Source: Marinifilum sp. N1E240 (lineage in GTDB: Bacteria > Bacteroidota > Bacteroidia > Bacteroidales > Marinifilaceae). Taken from it: a DNA stretch of 64,000 nt. The position numbers were made by a program, and so were the translations under genes. The stretch spans positions 62,001 to 126,000 of the forward strand of contig NZ_WHKF01000002.1 in the NCBI RefSeq assembly GCF_009295825.1, in the 5' to 3' direction. This document shows positions 36,651 through 46,916 of the stretch, one piece after another (positions within the stretch are counted from its first letter, which is position 1; each line of letters begins with the position of its first letter). The notes below the pieces were generated by a model. It was given only the letters and a program-made list of their open reading frames with translations. It did not search any database and had not been told where the DNA came from.

Positions 36651-37805
36651 ATGAAAATTCAGATTGACGGAACAGGCACAGAGAATAAAGGTGCAGAATT
36701 AATGCTTTATTCAATACTTGAAGAAATAGAACATAAAATGCCAACTTCAAGAGTAACATTAAATTCATTTACAACAAACTTGAAATATATTAAAACAAAT
36801 CTTAAAGTTAGAATCTCTTTAAGACAAAGATTAATATATGGACCTTACATAAGAGAAATTATTAATCGTTTAAAATTACCATATCATTTTTTTACTGACC
36901 TTTTTGCTGAAAAAAATATTGATTTGGTTATAGATGCCGGTGGATTTAGGTATGGTGATCAATGGAAATATTCAGATAAATATATTGAATTGTTAGAGAA
37001 ATATTATAGGAAATTAAAGGAGAATGGGACAAAAATTATATTTCTACCTCAAGCATTTGGACCATTTAATTTACCAAATAGTAAAAAAACTGTAGAAATT
37101 TTAAATAATTATGTAGACCTGATTGTTGCGCGTGATAATGTGTCAAAAGAATTCTTGTTAAATGAAAATGTTGATCCAAAAAGAATACTTGTTTATCCAG
37201 ATTTTACATTCCCAACTAAAGGTATAACCCCTCGAAAATACAGTCACTTGGAAGATGCGGTTTGTATTATTCCAAATAGAAAAATGTATTCTCAAACAAA
37301 TATAAGTAAACTCGAATATTATGAACTTTTTGAGAAGGTAATTACGGAAATACAAAACAAGGGTAAACATGTCTTTATATTAAATCATGAGGGGATTAAG
37401 GATTTAAAAGTATGTAGAAATATCAATAATCGATTAACTAAAAAAGTAGAGATCGTTAATAACTTAAATGCAAAAGAAATTAAAGGTGTAATAGGTAATT
37501 CTTATCTTGTTATATCATCTAGGTATCATGGTGTTGCTAGTGCATTAAGTCAATGTGTACCTTGTATTGCAACTAGTTGGAGTCACAAATATGAATTATT
37601 ATTTGGTGATTTTGGTATTGATTCAAATATTGTAGACATAAATAATGAATACGATATTTTAATCAGCAAAATTATTTCATTATTAGATCCCAATAACAAC
37701 AATCAGGAAAGAGATCTATTACAATCGAAACATGACGAATTGATAAATAGCAATTCAAAAATGTGGAAAGAAATTTGGGAAGGAATTGATTTATCAAGTA
37801 ATTAA
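36651..37805 (+). CDS. Polysaccharide pyruvyl transferase family protein
   Basis: A 384-aa protein of the WcaK/CsaB-like family: N-terminal GTGTENKGAELMLYSIL, a central DLVIDAGGFRYGDQW, FLPQAFGPF, and the C-terminal SSRYHGVASALSQCVPCIAT motif. These enzymes move pyruvate from phosphoenolpyruvate to a sugar, giving a ketal. So the repeat unit probably bears an acidic pyruvyl group. Some members act as glycosyl- or other transferases, so the donor is not certain. Confidence 0.8.
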   Translation: MKIQIDGTGTENKGAELMLYSILEEIEHKMPTSRVTLNSFTTNLKYIKTNLKVRISLRQRLIYGPYIREIINRLKLPYHFFTDLFAEKNIDLVIDAGGFRYGDQWKYSDKYIELLEKYYRKLKENGTKIIFLPQAFGPFNLPNSKKTVEILNNYVDLIVARDNVSKEFLLNENVDPKRILVYPDFTFPTKGITPRKYSHLEDAVCIIPNRKMYSQTNISKLEYYELFEKVITEIQNKGKHVFILNHEGIKDLKVCRNINNRLTKKVEIVNNLNAKEIKGVIGNSYLVISSRYHGVASALSQCVPCIATSWSHKYELLFGDFGIDSNIVDINNEYDILISKIISLLDPNNNNQERDLLQSKHDELINSNSKMWKEIWEGIDLSSN

Positions 37806-37950
37806 AATGTGCCATCGATAATGGCAAAGATTATTCGTTTAATAAAGCATTTTTGAATAAAATGATAATTTGTCCTCAAAATATAGACTTCAATTTTACG
37901 AGCTAAAGATTAAAAGACTCATTAGAAAATTTTAAAAATAAGAAAATTCA

Positions 37951-39150
37951 ATGGCTAACATAGCATATACAATTTGGTGTGAGAATTTAAATTCTGCAAT
38001 AATTAGAAGTCAGGTATATGATGTATTAATTGAAAAACAAAGAATAGAACCGCAAGACAATATTTGTATTGTTGCATTTCAGCCATTCTATAAAATGTTT
38101 TCTCAAAAAGAGAAAATAAAAAAAACTATTTCAATTTTAAAACAAAGTAATATATCCTTAATACAAGTACCTTGCTTTAAGATCCCAAGATTGGGCTTGT
38201 CTTCGGGAAAGTGGTACATATTTCCTTTTGTATTCTTGCAAAGTTTTCCTATTCTACTATTTTACAAAATCATAAAAAAGATTTCTATTTTACATTGTCG
38301 TTCTTATCCTATTACACTGGCGTCAATTGCAATTAAAAAATTGTCGTCAGCAAAAATAGTTTTTGATCCAAGATCAAGCTTTCCAGAGGAACAATTAATA
38401 TCTGGAAAGGAGAGAATAACATATAATATTTGGAAATATATTGAAAAAATATATTTAAACAATGCTAATGTTACTGTCTCTATTACTCGTACCTATACTG
38501 ATCATTTTAAAAAAGCAAAATATAATACTGAGTTTGTAGAAATTCCAAATAATGTAGATACTAATAAATTTAGACCAGACAAGGAAACAAAGAAACGACT
38601 AAGAAGTCAGTTAGGAATTGGGAATGACGAGATAGTATTTTGTTATTCAGGTAGTTTAAACAATTCATGGAACGATCCTAACACATATGCAGAGTTCATC
38701 ATTCAATTAAGAATGCTAAATATAAAACACCGATTTCTATTTATTACCTTAAATATTGCTCAACTTAAAAACTCATTTAACCTTTATGGTATTAGAGAAG
38801 AAGAGTATATTGCGATTTCCTGCGATTTGGACGAAATGCCCAACAACTTAGCAATTACGGATTTTGGTCTAAACATAATGACAAAAAAAGATATACGTAT
38901 GAGCATAAAATCAGCAGAATATCTAGCAATGGGATTACCTATTGTTACAAACTCAAATGTACTTGGAGCAAAGGAAATAATAGAAAAATACAATACTGGG
39001 TTGGTTCTTGACAATATGAATCTAAAGGAGATAAATAATTTAATTATATCAAAAGAAAAACTTTCAATAAATTGCAGAGAAGTTGCCTGCGAATTTTTCT
39101 CTACAAAAAAAGTAGCTCAAGAATATTCAAACATATATAAATGCCTATAA
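37951..39150 (+). CDS. Glycosyltransferase, GT4-like
   Basis: A 399-aa GT-B type protein. The C-terminal half has the GT4 pattern EIPNNVDTNKFRP, then IVFCYSGSLNNSWN and SAEYLAMGLPIVTNSNVLGAKEII, where E-x7-E-like spacing binds the nucleotide sugar. It is soluble or peripheral, with a hydrophobic stretch near residue 95. It is one of the four transferases that could extend the lipid-linked oligosaccharide. Donor and acceptor are unknown. A 145-bp gap before it holds no gene. Confidence 0.8.
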   Translation: MANIAYTIWCENLNSAIIRSQVYDVLIEKQRIEPQDNICIVAFQPFYKMFSQKEKIKKTISILKQSNISLIQVPCFKIPRLGLSSGKWYIFPFVFLQSFPILLFYKIIKKISILHCRSYPITLASIAIKKLSSAKIVFDPRSSFPEEQLISGKERITYNIWKYIEKIYLNNANVTVSITRTYTDHFKKAKYNTEFVEIPNNVDTNKFRPDKETKKRLRSQLGIGNDEIVFCYSGSLNNSWNDPNTYAEFIIQLRMLNIKHRFLFITLNIAQLKNSFNLYGIREEEYIAISCDLDEMPNNLAITDFGLNIMTKKDIRMSIKSAEYLAMGLPIVTNSNVLGAKEIIEKYNTGLVLDNMNLKEINNLIISKEKLSINCREVACEFFSTKKVAQEYSNIYKCL

Positions 39151-39154
39151 ACTA

Positions 39155-40321
39155 ATGGTCTATCTCGTTGTACTTTGTGTGTTATTACTATTCACTTTTA
39201 AGTTTGATGTTTCTAAGCAGGTAAGGGGAAGAAAATTTAGTATATATTTTGCGTCTTTTCTTCTCATAATTCTCTCTGGGTTTCGTTATAGAATTGGATT
39301 AGATACGATGCAGTACATGAAGTACTATGAATACATTCCAACCTTTGATATCTTAACTTATCAAGATATTATTTTCTCTCCACATGCCCCATTATATTTT
39401 ATTATTGAAGTTTTTGCAAAAACAATTTCACCTGATTTTTTTGTTTTACAGATTATTCATGCTGTCTTTGTTAATTTAATAATCGTAAATTTTTTTAAAA
39501 AACACACAAAATACGTATTTACAGCAATTCTGTTATATTATTTAACTTTATATGTAAGTTTTAATTTTGAAGTAATGCGAGCTTCTATGGCTATTGCAAT
39601 ATTTCTTGGCTCATATGATTATTTGAGACAGAAGAAATGGATTATGTATTATATATTCTGTGTTTTAGCAATTATGATGCATGTATCAGCAATTATACTT
39701 TTAATTATCCCGTTTTTAACAAAATTGAAAATGACTAAATACGGGATCTTTTATCTATTTATTGCAATTATTCTTTCAATTATTATAGGTGAAAATATTA
39801 AATTTATTTTTGAAAAGATTGCTGTTTCAAAAAGTCTTATAAGGAAGAGTGAATTATATTTGAATTCTCAATATTCAGGACAGGTGCTAAATATATTTGG
39901 TGTCATTACTACAGTAATTTCAAATGTATTATTACCATATTTGGCGGTTGTAAGATTAAAAAAAATAAAAAATAAAAGACTAGATTATGAATTTTTAATT
40001 ATTTTATGTATTCTAATGTCGATTTTTTCTATTAATGTTCAAATATTTGTTAGGTATATTCAATTCTTTTTTCCTTTTTTATTATTAGCATTTACGGATT
40101 TAATAGGTCTAACTATATATACTCGTTATTCAAATAAATCAATAAATTTAAAAGTTACTTTTATTATGGTACTGTTTCTTGTTCTTAAATTAAAGGGTCA
40201 GTATTTTGCGGATATTTCGGGAATATCTAATTACAACAGATATTTACCGTATTCCTCCATTTTGACAAAAGAAGAATCTATTTTGCGTGAAAAAATGTTT
40301 GATAGTCAGTATTTATACTAA
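39155..40321 (+). CDS. wzy: O-antigen/capsule polymerase, EpsG family (Wzy)
   Basis: A 388-aa protein with about ten membrane helices and the EpsG-like start of hydrophobic helices followed by LSGFRYRIGLDTMQYMKYY, a conserved arginine-rich periplasmic loop. It is the only polymerase-like protein in the locus, and it lies 4 bp behind a glycosyltransferase gene. Wzy joins flipped repeat units on undecaprenyl diphosphate; Wzz sets the length. Confidence 0.82.
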   Translation: MVYLVVLCVLLLFTFKFDVSKQVRGRKFSIYFASFLLIILSGFRYRIGLDTMQYMKYYEYIPTFDILTYQDIIFSPHAPLYFIIEVFAKTISPDFFVLQIIHAVFVNLIIVNFFKKHTKYVFTAILLYYLTLYVSFNFEVMRASMAIAIFLGSYDYLRQKKWIMYYIFCVLAIMMHVSAIILLIIPFLTKLKMTKYGIFYLFIAIILSIIIGENIKFIFEKIAVSKSLIRKSELYLNSQYSGQVLNIFGVITTVISNVLLPYLAVVRLKKIKNKRLDYEFLIILCILMSIFSINVQIFVRYIQFFFPFLLLAFTDLIGLTIYTRYSNKSINLKVTFIMVLFLVLKLKGQYFADISGISNYNRYLPYSSILTKEESILREKMFDSQYLY

Positions 40322-40384
40322 TTAAATTAGTGTTTTATGTAACTACCAAATTCTATATTAAAACTAATCTTAACTTCTAAATAA

Positions 40385-41335
40385 ATGAATATAGCTTACT
40401 CTTGCAACGATGCTTACATTCAACATACTGGAATATCTCTAATTTCTTTACTTGAAAATAGTAAAGAAGTTGAAACAATAAATATTTATTTTATTGAAAA
40501 AGATGTGAGTTCAAGTAATCTATTTAAACTTAATGAAATTGTTAATTCTTATAAAAGGAAACTTATTGTAATCCCTTTTTATGACATATGCTTCAATTTA
40601 AAAATTAATGCACTTGGGCGTCACATTGAAACTATATATGCAAAGTTGTTTTTCTCAAGAATTGAAGGTATTGATAAAATTTTATACATAGATAGCGATA
40701 CAATAATCAATAGCTCCATATCTGAATTTTGGGGAATTGAATTATCTAACAACTTGCTTGCTGGTGTTGAAACATATACCGTCGATGCAAAAAAACAATT
40801 AAATCTTAGTAAATCGGATAAATTTATTAATGATGGTGTCGTTCTTATAAATTTAAAAGAATTTAGGAAACAAAATATTGAGCAAAAATTTATTGAATGT
40901 ATAGCGAGACATAAAGGCAATCCCCCAGTTCTTAGTGAAGGTGTTGTTAATGAGGTTTGTAAAGGAAGAATTAAGATAATACACCCCAAATATAATTTGA
41001 TGAGTGGATTCTTTACATATAAAAGAAACCGTTTTTTAAATATGGATGAATATTATAGTACAGGAATTATTCAGGAAGCAATTAGTAAGCCTGTAATTAT
41101 ACATTATTTATCGGCTTTCTTTAACAGACCTTGGGATATTAATTGTACTCATCCGATGAAAGATAGGTATTTATTTTACAAATCACTTTCTTGTTGGAAA
41201 GATGTTCCTTTGCAGAATAAAAAAATGAGTTTAAGGTTACAAACAATAAATTTTCTTTATAAATATTTTCCGAATATAATCTTAGATTTTTTTAGATTTA
41301 TAATTAAAAAAATGAATATTAAAAGTTATGTTTAA
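40385..41335 (+). CDS. Glycosyltransferase family 8
   Basis: A 316-aa GT-A enzyme. It has AYSCNDAYIQHTGISLISLL at the N-terminus and the metal-binding IDSDTI motif (D103, D105), FINDGVVLINLKEFR, and a late HYLSAFFNRPWD, all typical of GT8 retaining transferases using UDP-glucose or UDP-galactose type donors. The donor here may be one of the sugars made in the locus. Its 3' end overlaps the FnlA-type gene by 8 bp, indicating translational coupling. Confidence 0.87.
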   Translation: MNIAYSCNDAYIQHTGISLISLLENSKEVETINIYFIEKDVSSSNLFKLNEIVNSYKRKLIVIPFYDICFNLKINALGRHIETIYAKLFFSRIEGIDKILYIDSDTIINSSISEFWGIELSNNLLAGVETYTVDAKKQLNLSKSDKFINDGVVLINLKEFRKQNIEQKFIECIARHKGNPPVLSEGVVNEVCKGRIKIIHPKYNLMSGFFTYKRNRFLNMDEYYSTGIIQEAISKPVIIHYLSAFFNRPWDINCTHPMKDRYLFYKSLSCWKDVPLQNKKMSLRLQTINFLYKYFPNIILDFFRFIIKKMNIKSYV

Positions 41336-42365
41336 AAATAAAACATTATTAATAACTGGAGGTACTGGTTCATTTGGTAACGCAGTCTTAAGTCGATTTC
41401 TAGATTCAGATATAAAAGAAATTCGAATTTTCTCACGTGATGAGAAAAAGCAGGATGATATGCGTCATAGACTAAAAAATCCCAAGGTGAAGTTTTATAT
41501 AGGAGACGTTAGAGATCGTCGTTCGGTTGACTTGGCAATGATAGGTGTGGATTATGTATTTGCAGCAGCTGCATTGAAACAAGTTCCATCTTGTGAGTTC
41601 TTCCCTATGCAAGCAGTTAAAACAAATGTTGAAGGAACCGATAACGTAATTCAGTCAGCTATTGCATATGGGGTGAAAAATGTGGTGGTTTTATCAACAG
41701 ATAAAGCGGCTTATCCTATTAATGCGATGGGAATTAGTAAAGCTATGATGGAGAAGGTAGCCATTGCTAGCGGGAGAGCATTGGGAACTGATGCAAAAAC
41801 AACTATTTGTTGTACTCGTTATGGTAATGTAATGGCAAGTAGAGGTTCTGTGATTCCATTATGGGTGGATCAAATCAAAGATGGAAACTCAATTACAATT
41901 ACAGATCCTAACATGACTCGTTTCATGATGACTTTGAATGATGCTGTTGATTTGGTTATTTATGCATTTCAAAATGGGGAGAATGGCGATTTGTTTGTAC
42001 AGAAAGCTCCCGCTGCAACCTTATCTGTATTAGCGGAAGCCTTGAAGCAGTTATACAATGCAGATACGGAGGTGAAGACAATTGGAACTCGTCATGGTGA
42101 AAAGTTATATGAAACTTTAGTGACTCGAGAAGAAATGGCGAAATCTATAGATATGGGAAACTATTTTCGAATTCCTTGCGATACACGTGATTTAAACTAC
42201 GATAAATATTTCAAGGAAGGAGACGAAGAGTTATCTAAAATTGTAGATTATCATTCCCATAATACCAGTGCTTTAGATGTGGAAGGTATGAAAAACTTGC
42301 TGTTAAAATTAGATTTTATTTGTGAGGACATACAGGATGAGAAGAGTGAGCCTGTAAAAATTTAA
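41328..42365 (+). CDS. fnlA: UDP-GlcNAc 4,6-dehydratase/5-epimerase (FnlA/CapE/WbjB)
   Basis: A 345-aa soluble SDR enzyme: LLITGGTGSFGNAVL, FSRDEKKQDDMRH, AAALKQVPSCEFFP, and STDKAAYPINAMGISKAMME with Met in place of the catalytic Tyr. It starts UDP-L-FucNAc synthesis by dehydration and C5 epimerisation of UDP-GlcNAc. The next two genes complete the pathway in the same order as in Staphylococcus capEFG and E. coli fnl loci. Confidence 0.92.
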   Translation: MFKNKTLLITGGTGSFGNAVLSRFLDSDIKEIRIFSRDEKKQDDMRHRLKNPKVKFYIGDVRDRRSVDLAMIGVDYVFAAAALKQVPSCEFFPMQAVKTNVEGTDNVIQSAIAYGVKNVVVLSTDKAAYPINAMGISKAMMEKVAIASGRALGTDAKTTICCTRYGNVMASRGSVIPLWVDQIKDGNSITITDPNMTRFMMTLNDAVDLVIYAFQNGENGDLFVQKAPAATLSVLAEALKQLYNADTEVKTIGTRHGEKLYETLVTREEMAKSIDMGNYFRIPCDTRDLNYDKYFKEGDEELSKIVDYHSHNTSALDVEGMKNLLLKLDFICEDIQDEKSEPVKI

Positions 42366-42376
42366 TTCAAGATACT

Positions 42377-43519
42377 ATGAAGATTTTAATAACAGGAGCG
42401 AAGGGGTTTATTGGTAAAAATTTAATTGCTCAATTGAAAAATATTCAGGAAGGAAAGGATAAAACCTATACTCTTGATCCAAATTTCGAACTGTTGGAGT
42501 GTGATATTGATACTGATGAAAAACTATTGGATCAATATTGCAAGGAGGCTACTTTCATTTTTAATTTGGCAGGTATTAATCGTCCAGTGAATGAAACTGA
42601 ATTTATGGTGGGCAATTGTGACTTTGCGAGCCAGCTATTGAATTCTTTAAAAAAGCATAAAAATGTTTGTCCGGTAATGATTTCTTCATCTACTCAGGCA
42701 GCAATAGATAATCCTTATGGCAAATCAAAAAAAGCTGGTGAGGATGTAATATTCCAATACGCTAATGAAACAGGAGCTAAAGTATTGGTATATCGCTTTC
42801 CAAATGTATTTGGAAAATGGTGTAAGCCTAATTACAACTCTGCTGTTGCTACATTTTGTCACAATATAGCGCACGGTTTGGAAATTACCGTCTCGGATAG
42901 ATCATATCAAATGACTTTGGTATATATCGATGATTTGATTAAGGAATTAATTCACGCTTTGGAAGGTAAAGAAACTAGAGATGGTGAGTTTTGTATTGTA
43001 CCTGTTACACATTCAGTATGCTTGGGAGAGATTGTTGATTTGCTACACTCCTTTAAAAATAGCCGTAATGATCTGTCCGTGGCAAATATGAATGATTCTT
43101 TTGCCAAAAAATTATACTCTACTTATCTAAGCTATCTCCCTACTGAAGAGTTCTCTTATCCGTTAAAAATGAATGTGGACAACCGCGGTTCGTTCACAGA
43201 AATATTAAGAAGTGAGGACAGGGGACAGGTTTCTGTAAATATTTCGAAACCAGGAATTGTGAAAGGGAATCACTGGCATCATACTAAAAATGAAAAGTTT
43301 TTGGTAGTTAGTGGTAAAGGTGTGATCCGCTTCCGAAAAATAGATGAAAAGCAGATACATGAGTATTTTGTATCTGGAGATAAGTTAGAGGTAGTGGATA
43401 TACCTGTTGGGTATACACACAATATTGAAAATTTAGGAGAGTCTGATATGGTTACGGTGATGTGGGTAAACGAGCCATTTGATCCGAAATCTCCTGATAC
43501 ATTTTATTTGGAGGTGTAA
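42377..43519 (+). CDS. fnlB: 4-keto reductase with cupin domain (FnlB/CapF/WbjC)
   Basis: A 380-aa two-domain protein: an N-terminal SDR reductase (ITGAKGFIGKNLIAQ, ISSSTQAAIDNPYGKSKKAG) and a C-terminal metal-binding cupin (residues about 265-380; VKGNHWHHTKNEKFLVVSG). This is the exact architecture of CapF, whose cupin does C3 epimerisation and whose SDR domain does the NADPH-dependent reduction. The product is UDP-N-acetyl-L-pneumosamine or talosamine form, on the way to L-FucNAc. Confidence 0.92.
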   Translation: MKILITGAKGFIGKNLIAQLKNIQEGKDKTYTLDPNFELLECDIDTDEKLLDQYCKEATFIFNLAGINRPVNETEFMVGNCDFASQLLNSLKKHKNVCPVMISSSTQAAIDNPYGKSKKAGEDVIFQYANETGAKVLVYRFPNVFGKWCKPNYNSAVATFCHNIAHGLEITVSDRSYQMTLVYIDDLIKELIHALEGKETRDGEFCIVPVTHSVCLGEIVDLLHSFKNSRNDLSVANMNDSFAKKLYSTYLSYLPTEEFSYPLKMNVDNRGSFTEILRSEDRGQVSVNISKPGIVKGNHWHHTKNEKFLVVSGKGVIRFRKIDEKQIHEYFVSGDKLEVVDIPVGYTHNIENLGESDMVTVMWVNEPFDPKSPDTFYLEV

Positions 43520-43550
43520 TTGACTTCTCTATGTCGGTTTAAAAAAAAGA

Positions 43551-44693
43551 ATGGAAATGAATAAATTGAAAGTTGTTACAGTAGTAGGAACTCGTCCGGA
43601 AATTATCCGTTTGTCAAGAGTGTTGTTAAAATTGGATGCTACTGCAAGTATTGAGCATATATTGGTACATACAGGTCAGAATTATGACTATGAGCTGAAT
43701 GAGGTCTTTTTTCAAAATTTGGGACTGAGGAAACCGGATCGTTTTCTAAATGCCGCAGGAGGGAATGCTACAGTTACTGCCGGTAAAATATTAATGAATA
43801 TTGATCCGGTATTGGAAGAAATTCAACCAGATGCTTTTTTAGTTTTAGGAGATACAAATTCATGTTTGTGTGCCATTGCTGCTAAGAAACGTAAAATTCC
43901 AATTTTCCACATGGAAGCAGGAAATCGTTGTTTTGATCAGAGAGTACCTGAGGAAACCAATCGTAAGATTGTAGATCATATTTCAGATATTAATTTAACT
44001 TATAGTTCTATTGCACGTGAATATTTGTTACGAGAAGGTTTGTCAGCAGATCGTGTTATTAAAACGGGTTCACCTATTTATGAAGTCGTTCATGCTTATC
44101 AAGAGCAAATAGATAAATCGGATGTGTTGTCAAGATTAAAATTAAAAGAAGGAGAATATTTTTTAGTTTCCGCTCATCGTGAGGAGAACATCAATTCCGA
44201 TAACTTTCTGAAATTAGTGGAAACCCTAAATGCTGTTGCTGATAAATATCAATTGCCAATTATTGTTTCCACTCACCCGCGTACTCGGAATAAAATTAAC
44301 GAAACCGGTGTTGAGTTTAATACTTTGATCCAATTGATGAAGCCGTTGGGTTTTCACGATTACAATCATTTGCAGAAGAATGCTAAGGCAGTCCTTTCGG
44401 ATAGTGGAACCATTTCTGAGGAATCTTCTATTATGAATTTTCCTGCTTTGAACATTCGTGAGGCTCACGAACGTCCTGAAGCGATGGAAGAAGCTTCGGT
44501 TATGATGGTTGGATTAAATCCCGAACGAATCATGCAGGGCTTGTCTATAATTGATACCCAAAAAAGAGGTAATGAACGAGACCTAAGACCTGTGTCCGAT
44601 TATTCTATGCCAAATGTTTCGGATAAAGTAGTAAGAATCATTTTATCCTATACGGATTATATCAATAGAATAGTTTGGAGTGAAAATAAGTAG
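43551..44693 (+). CDS. fnlC: UDP-sugar C2-epimerase (FnlC/CapG/WbjD)
   Basis: A 380-aa non-hydrolysing UDP-GlcNAc 2-epimerase family enzyme: TVVGTRPEIIRLSRVL, HTGQNYDYELNEVFF, HMEAGNRCFDQRVPEETNRK and SDSGTISEESSIMNFP. In this context it performs the last step giving UDP-L-FucNAc. Translation could also start two codons later at a second ATG. It is followed after 3 bp by a glycosyltransferase gene that may use this sugar. Confidence 0.92.
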   Translation: MEMNKLKVVTVVGTRPEIIRLSRVLLKLDATASIEHILVHTGQNYDYELNEVFFQNLGLRKPDRFLNAAGGNATVTAGKILMNIDPVLEEIQPDAFLVLGDTNSCLCAIAAKKRKIPIFHMEAGNRCFDQRVPEETNRKIVDHISDINLTYSSIAREYLLREGLSADRVIKTGSPIYEVVHAYQEQIDKSDVLSRLKLKEGEYFLVSAHREENINSDNFLKLVETLNAVADKYQLPIIVSTHPRTRNKINETGVEFNTLIQLMKPLGFHDYNHLQKNAKAVLSDSGTISEESSIMNFPALNIREAHERPEAMEEASVMMVGLNPERIMQGLSIIDTQKRGNERDLRPVSDYSMPNVSDKVVRIILSYTDYINRIVWSENK

Positions 44694-44696
44694 TTT

Positions 44697-45878
44697 ATGA
44701 AAAAGGACAAATCTGTATTATATGTTGGAGGGTTTAACTTACCTGATAAAAATGCTGCCGCTCAAAGGGTAATTAACAATGGAAAATTATTTTCTAAATT
44801 AGGTTATGAGATTTTTTATATTGATGTGGAAAAGACTGATGAATGCCATAATAAATTGTTTAAGGCTGAAATATTCGAAGGTCTAGAATACAAATCAAAA
44901 TCACAAAAATATCCTAATTCAAAACAAGAATGGTTCAATTTTATTACAAGTATAAAGTTTATTAAAGAGACAATTAGGACTGAATTAAATAATAATGTTG
45001 ATATTATTGTTGCATATAATTATCCAGCAGTTTCTTTATGGAAATTAATAAAATATTGTAAATACAATAACATTAAACTAATTACGGATGTTACTGAATG
45101 GTATTTCCCTGAAGGTAATTTGTTTTTTAAAATTATCAAAGGTTTTGATTCGTATGTTAGAATGCATTATTTGCATAGGCAAGTAGATGGCGTTATAGCT
45201 ATTAGTCAGTATCTTCAGGATTTTTATAAAAAGGAGTGCGTAGTAAGGTTACCTCCTCTTGTGGATAAAAAAAATAAAAAATGGGAAACTGTTGATTTTA
45301 AGCCAACCAAGCTTTGTGAATTAATTTATGTTGGTTCACTTTCTCATGGACAAAAGGATAGACTAGATTTTATTTTATTGGCTTTAGCTAGAATTAAAAA
45401 TCGTGTAAGAGATTTTAAATTTACGATGATAGGATTGACTCAATCTGAGTATATAGAATATTTTGGATTGGATTCAATTCCTGAAAATATTAAAGAAAAT
45501 ATATTTTTCGAAGGGAGAAAATCGCATGGTGAAGTTATATCTAAAATAAAAAAATCAGATTATACTATTTTTTTGAGGAGTAATAATTTGTTAAATTCAG
45601 CTGGATTTCCAACTAAATTTGTAGAATCTATTGCTTGTGGTACTCCAGTACTAACAAATGACTCGAGTAATATCTGTGAATATTTTAGCATTGGAGAGAT
45701 TGGTTATTTATTGTCAATTTGTTCTGATGAAAAATTAGATGAATCTTTAGCAAATGCAATCAATCAGGATAAGGGAAAAATATTAGAAATGAAAAACACG
45801 TGCTCGGATTTTGATAAGTTCCACTATGAAGCTTATGAGACAGAGTTCAGATTCTTTATTGATAAGTTACACAATTAA
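44697..45878 (+). CDS. Glycosyltransferase, GT4-like, possible FucNAc transferase
   Basis: A 393-aa GT-B protein: N-terminal YVGGFNLPDKNAAAQRVINN, mid LITDVTEWYFPEG, and C-terminal LIYVGSLSHGQKDRLDFI and GFPTKFVESIACGTPVLTND, which holds the donor-binding glutamate. Tight linkage to the fnlABC genes suggests that it transfers L-FucNAc, but that is inference only. Base composition is more AT-rich than in the fnl genes. Confidence 0.78.
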   Translation: MKKDKSVLYVGGFNLPDKNAAAQRVINNGKLFSKLGYEIFYIDVEKTDECHNKLFKAEIFEGLEYKSKSQKYPNSKQEWFNFITSIKFIKETIRTELNNNVDIIVAYNYPAVSLWKLIKYCKYNNIKLITDVTEWYFPEGNLFFKIIKGFDSYVRMHYLHRQVDGVIAISQYLQDFYKKECVVRLPPLVDKKNKKWETVDFKPTKLCELIYVGSLSHGQKDRLDFILLALARIKNRVRDFKFTMIGLTQSEYIEYFGLDSIPENIKENIFFEGRKSHGEVISKIKKSDYTIFLRSNNLLNSAGFPTKFVESIACGTPVLTNDSSNICEYFSIGEIGYLLSICSDEKLDESLANAINQDKGKILEMKNTCSDFDKFHYEAYETEFRFFIDKLHN

Positions 45879-45961
45879 TTACTTTTTATGATTGTGGTTG
45901 AAATGGAATTGTATGATTAATAATTGTTTTTAATGGTATGTAGCTAAATAGGTATGTTTAA

Positions 45962-46915
45962 ATGAAGAATGGAAAATTTGTAATTTCTCTTGATTTTGAA
46001 AAATATTGGGGGATACGTGATCACAGTAAAATATCAGACTATAAAACTAATTTAGATAATGTTGATACTATTTGCTTTAGACTTTTGAATTTATTTAGTA
46101 AATATAAAATTCATACGACTTGGGCAACGGTCGGTTTTTTACTATTTGATAATAAAAAAGAATTAATTGAAAATATACCTCATGTGCTTCCACTTTACTA
46201 TAATAAATGTCTAGATCCTTATTCTTATGCCAAAGGAAATGATTTACTATATAAGTATCATTTTGCAAATGAAATAATTAAAGAAATAATAAATACCGAT
46301 TATCAGGAGGTAGCATCTCATACTTTTTCACATTATTATTGTTTGGAGGCGGGGCAAGATAAAAATACATTTAAAGCGGATTTGGGAGCTAATATTGATT
46401 GGGTGAAGCGCAAATATAATATTGATATTAAAAGTATTGTTTTGCCTAGAAACCAGGTTAATTGTGATTATATAGATGTTCTTAGAAAAATGAATATTTC
46501 TTCTTATAGGGGTAATGAGGATAATTGGTTATATAATAGTAGAATGAATAATGTTTTAAAGAGAATTTTCAGATTAATAGATTCTTACATAAATATTACT
46601 GGTTACAATACCTGTCAATTAGAAAAGAAAAAAAATGAAGGTCCTTTAAATATTCCATCTAGTCGTTTTTTAAGACCTGTATCAAATAAATTATTCTTTT
46701 TAGAAAAAATAAGATTGAGGAGGATAAAACGACAAATGACTAACGCAGCAAGAAAAAATGAATTGTTTCATTTGTGGTGGCACCCTCATAATTTCGGAAT
46801 GAATATGGACGCTAATTTTGTTTTTTTAGAAAAAATATTACTTCATTATGTTGATCTTAACGAAAAATATAATATGGTATCGTTAAATATGGGGGAAGTT
46901 TGTCTTGAAAAATAA
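45962..46915 (+). CDS. NodB-like polysaccharide deacetylase
   Basis: A 317-aa protein starting with FVISLDFEKYWGIRD, which carries the first acidic motif (D11, E13), followed by the metal-binding SHTFSH (H120, H124), the LPRNQ motif and a late LWWHPHNFG. This is a complete NodB-type active site. Such enzymes remove N- or O-acetyl groups. No signal peptide is seen, so it acts in the cytoplasm, on a lipid-linked intermediate or nucleotide sugar. The next gene, a formyltransferase, starts one base after its stop. Confidence 0.82.
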   Translation: MKNGKFVISLDFEKYWGIRDHSKISDYKTNLDNVDTICFRLLNLFSKYKIHTTWATVGFLLFDNKKELIENIPHVLPLYYNKCLDPYSYAKGNDLLYKYHFANEIIKEIINTDYQEVASHTFSHYYCLEAGQDKNTFKADLGANIDWVKRKYNIDIKSIVLPRNQVNCDYIDVLRKMNISSYRGNEDNWLYNSRMNNVLKRIFRLIDSYINITGYNTCQLEKKKNEGPLNIPSSRFLRPVSNKLFFLEKIRLRRIKRQMTNAARKNELFHLWWHPHNFGMNMDANFVFLEKILLHYVDLNEKYNMVSLNMGEVCLEK

Positions 46916-46916
46916 T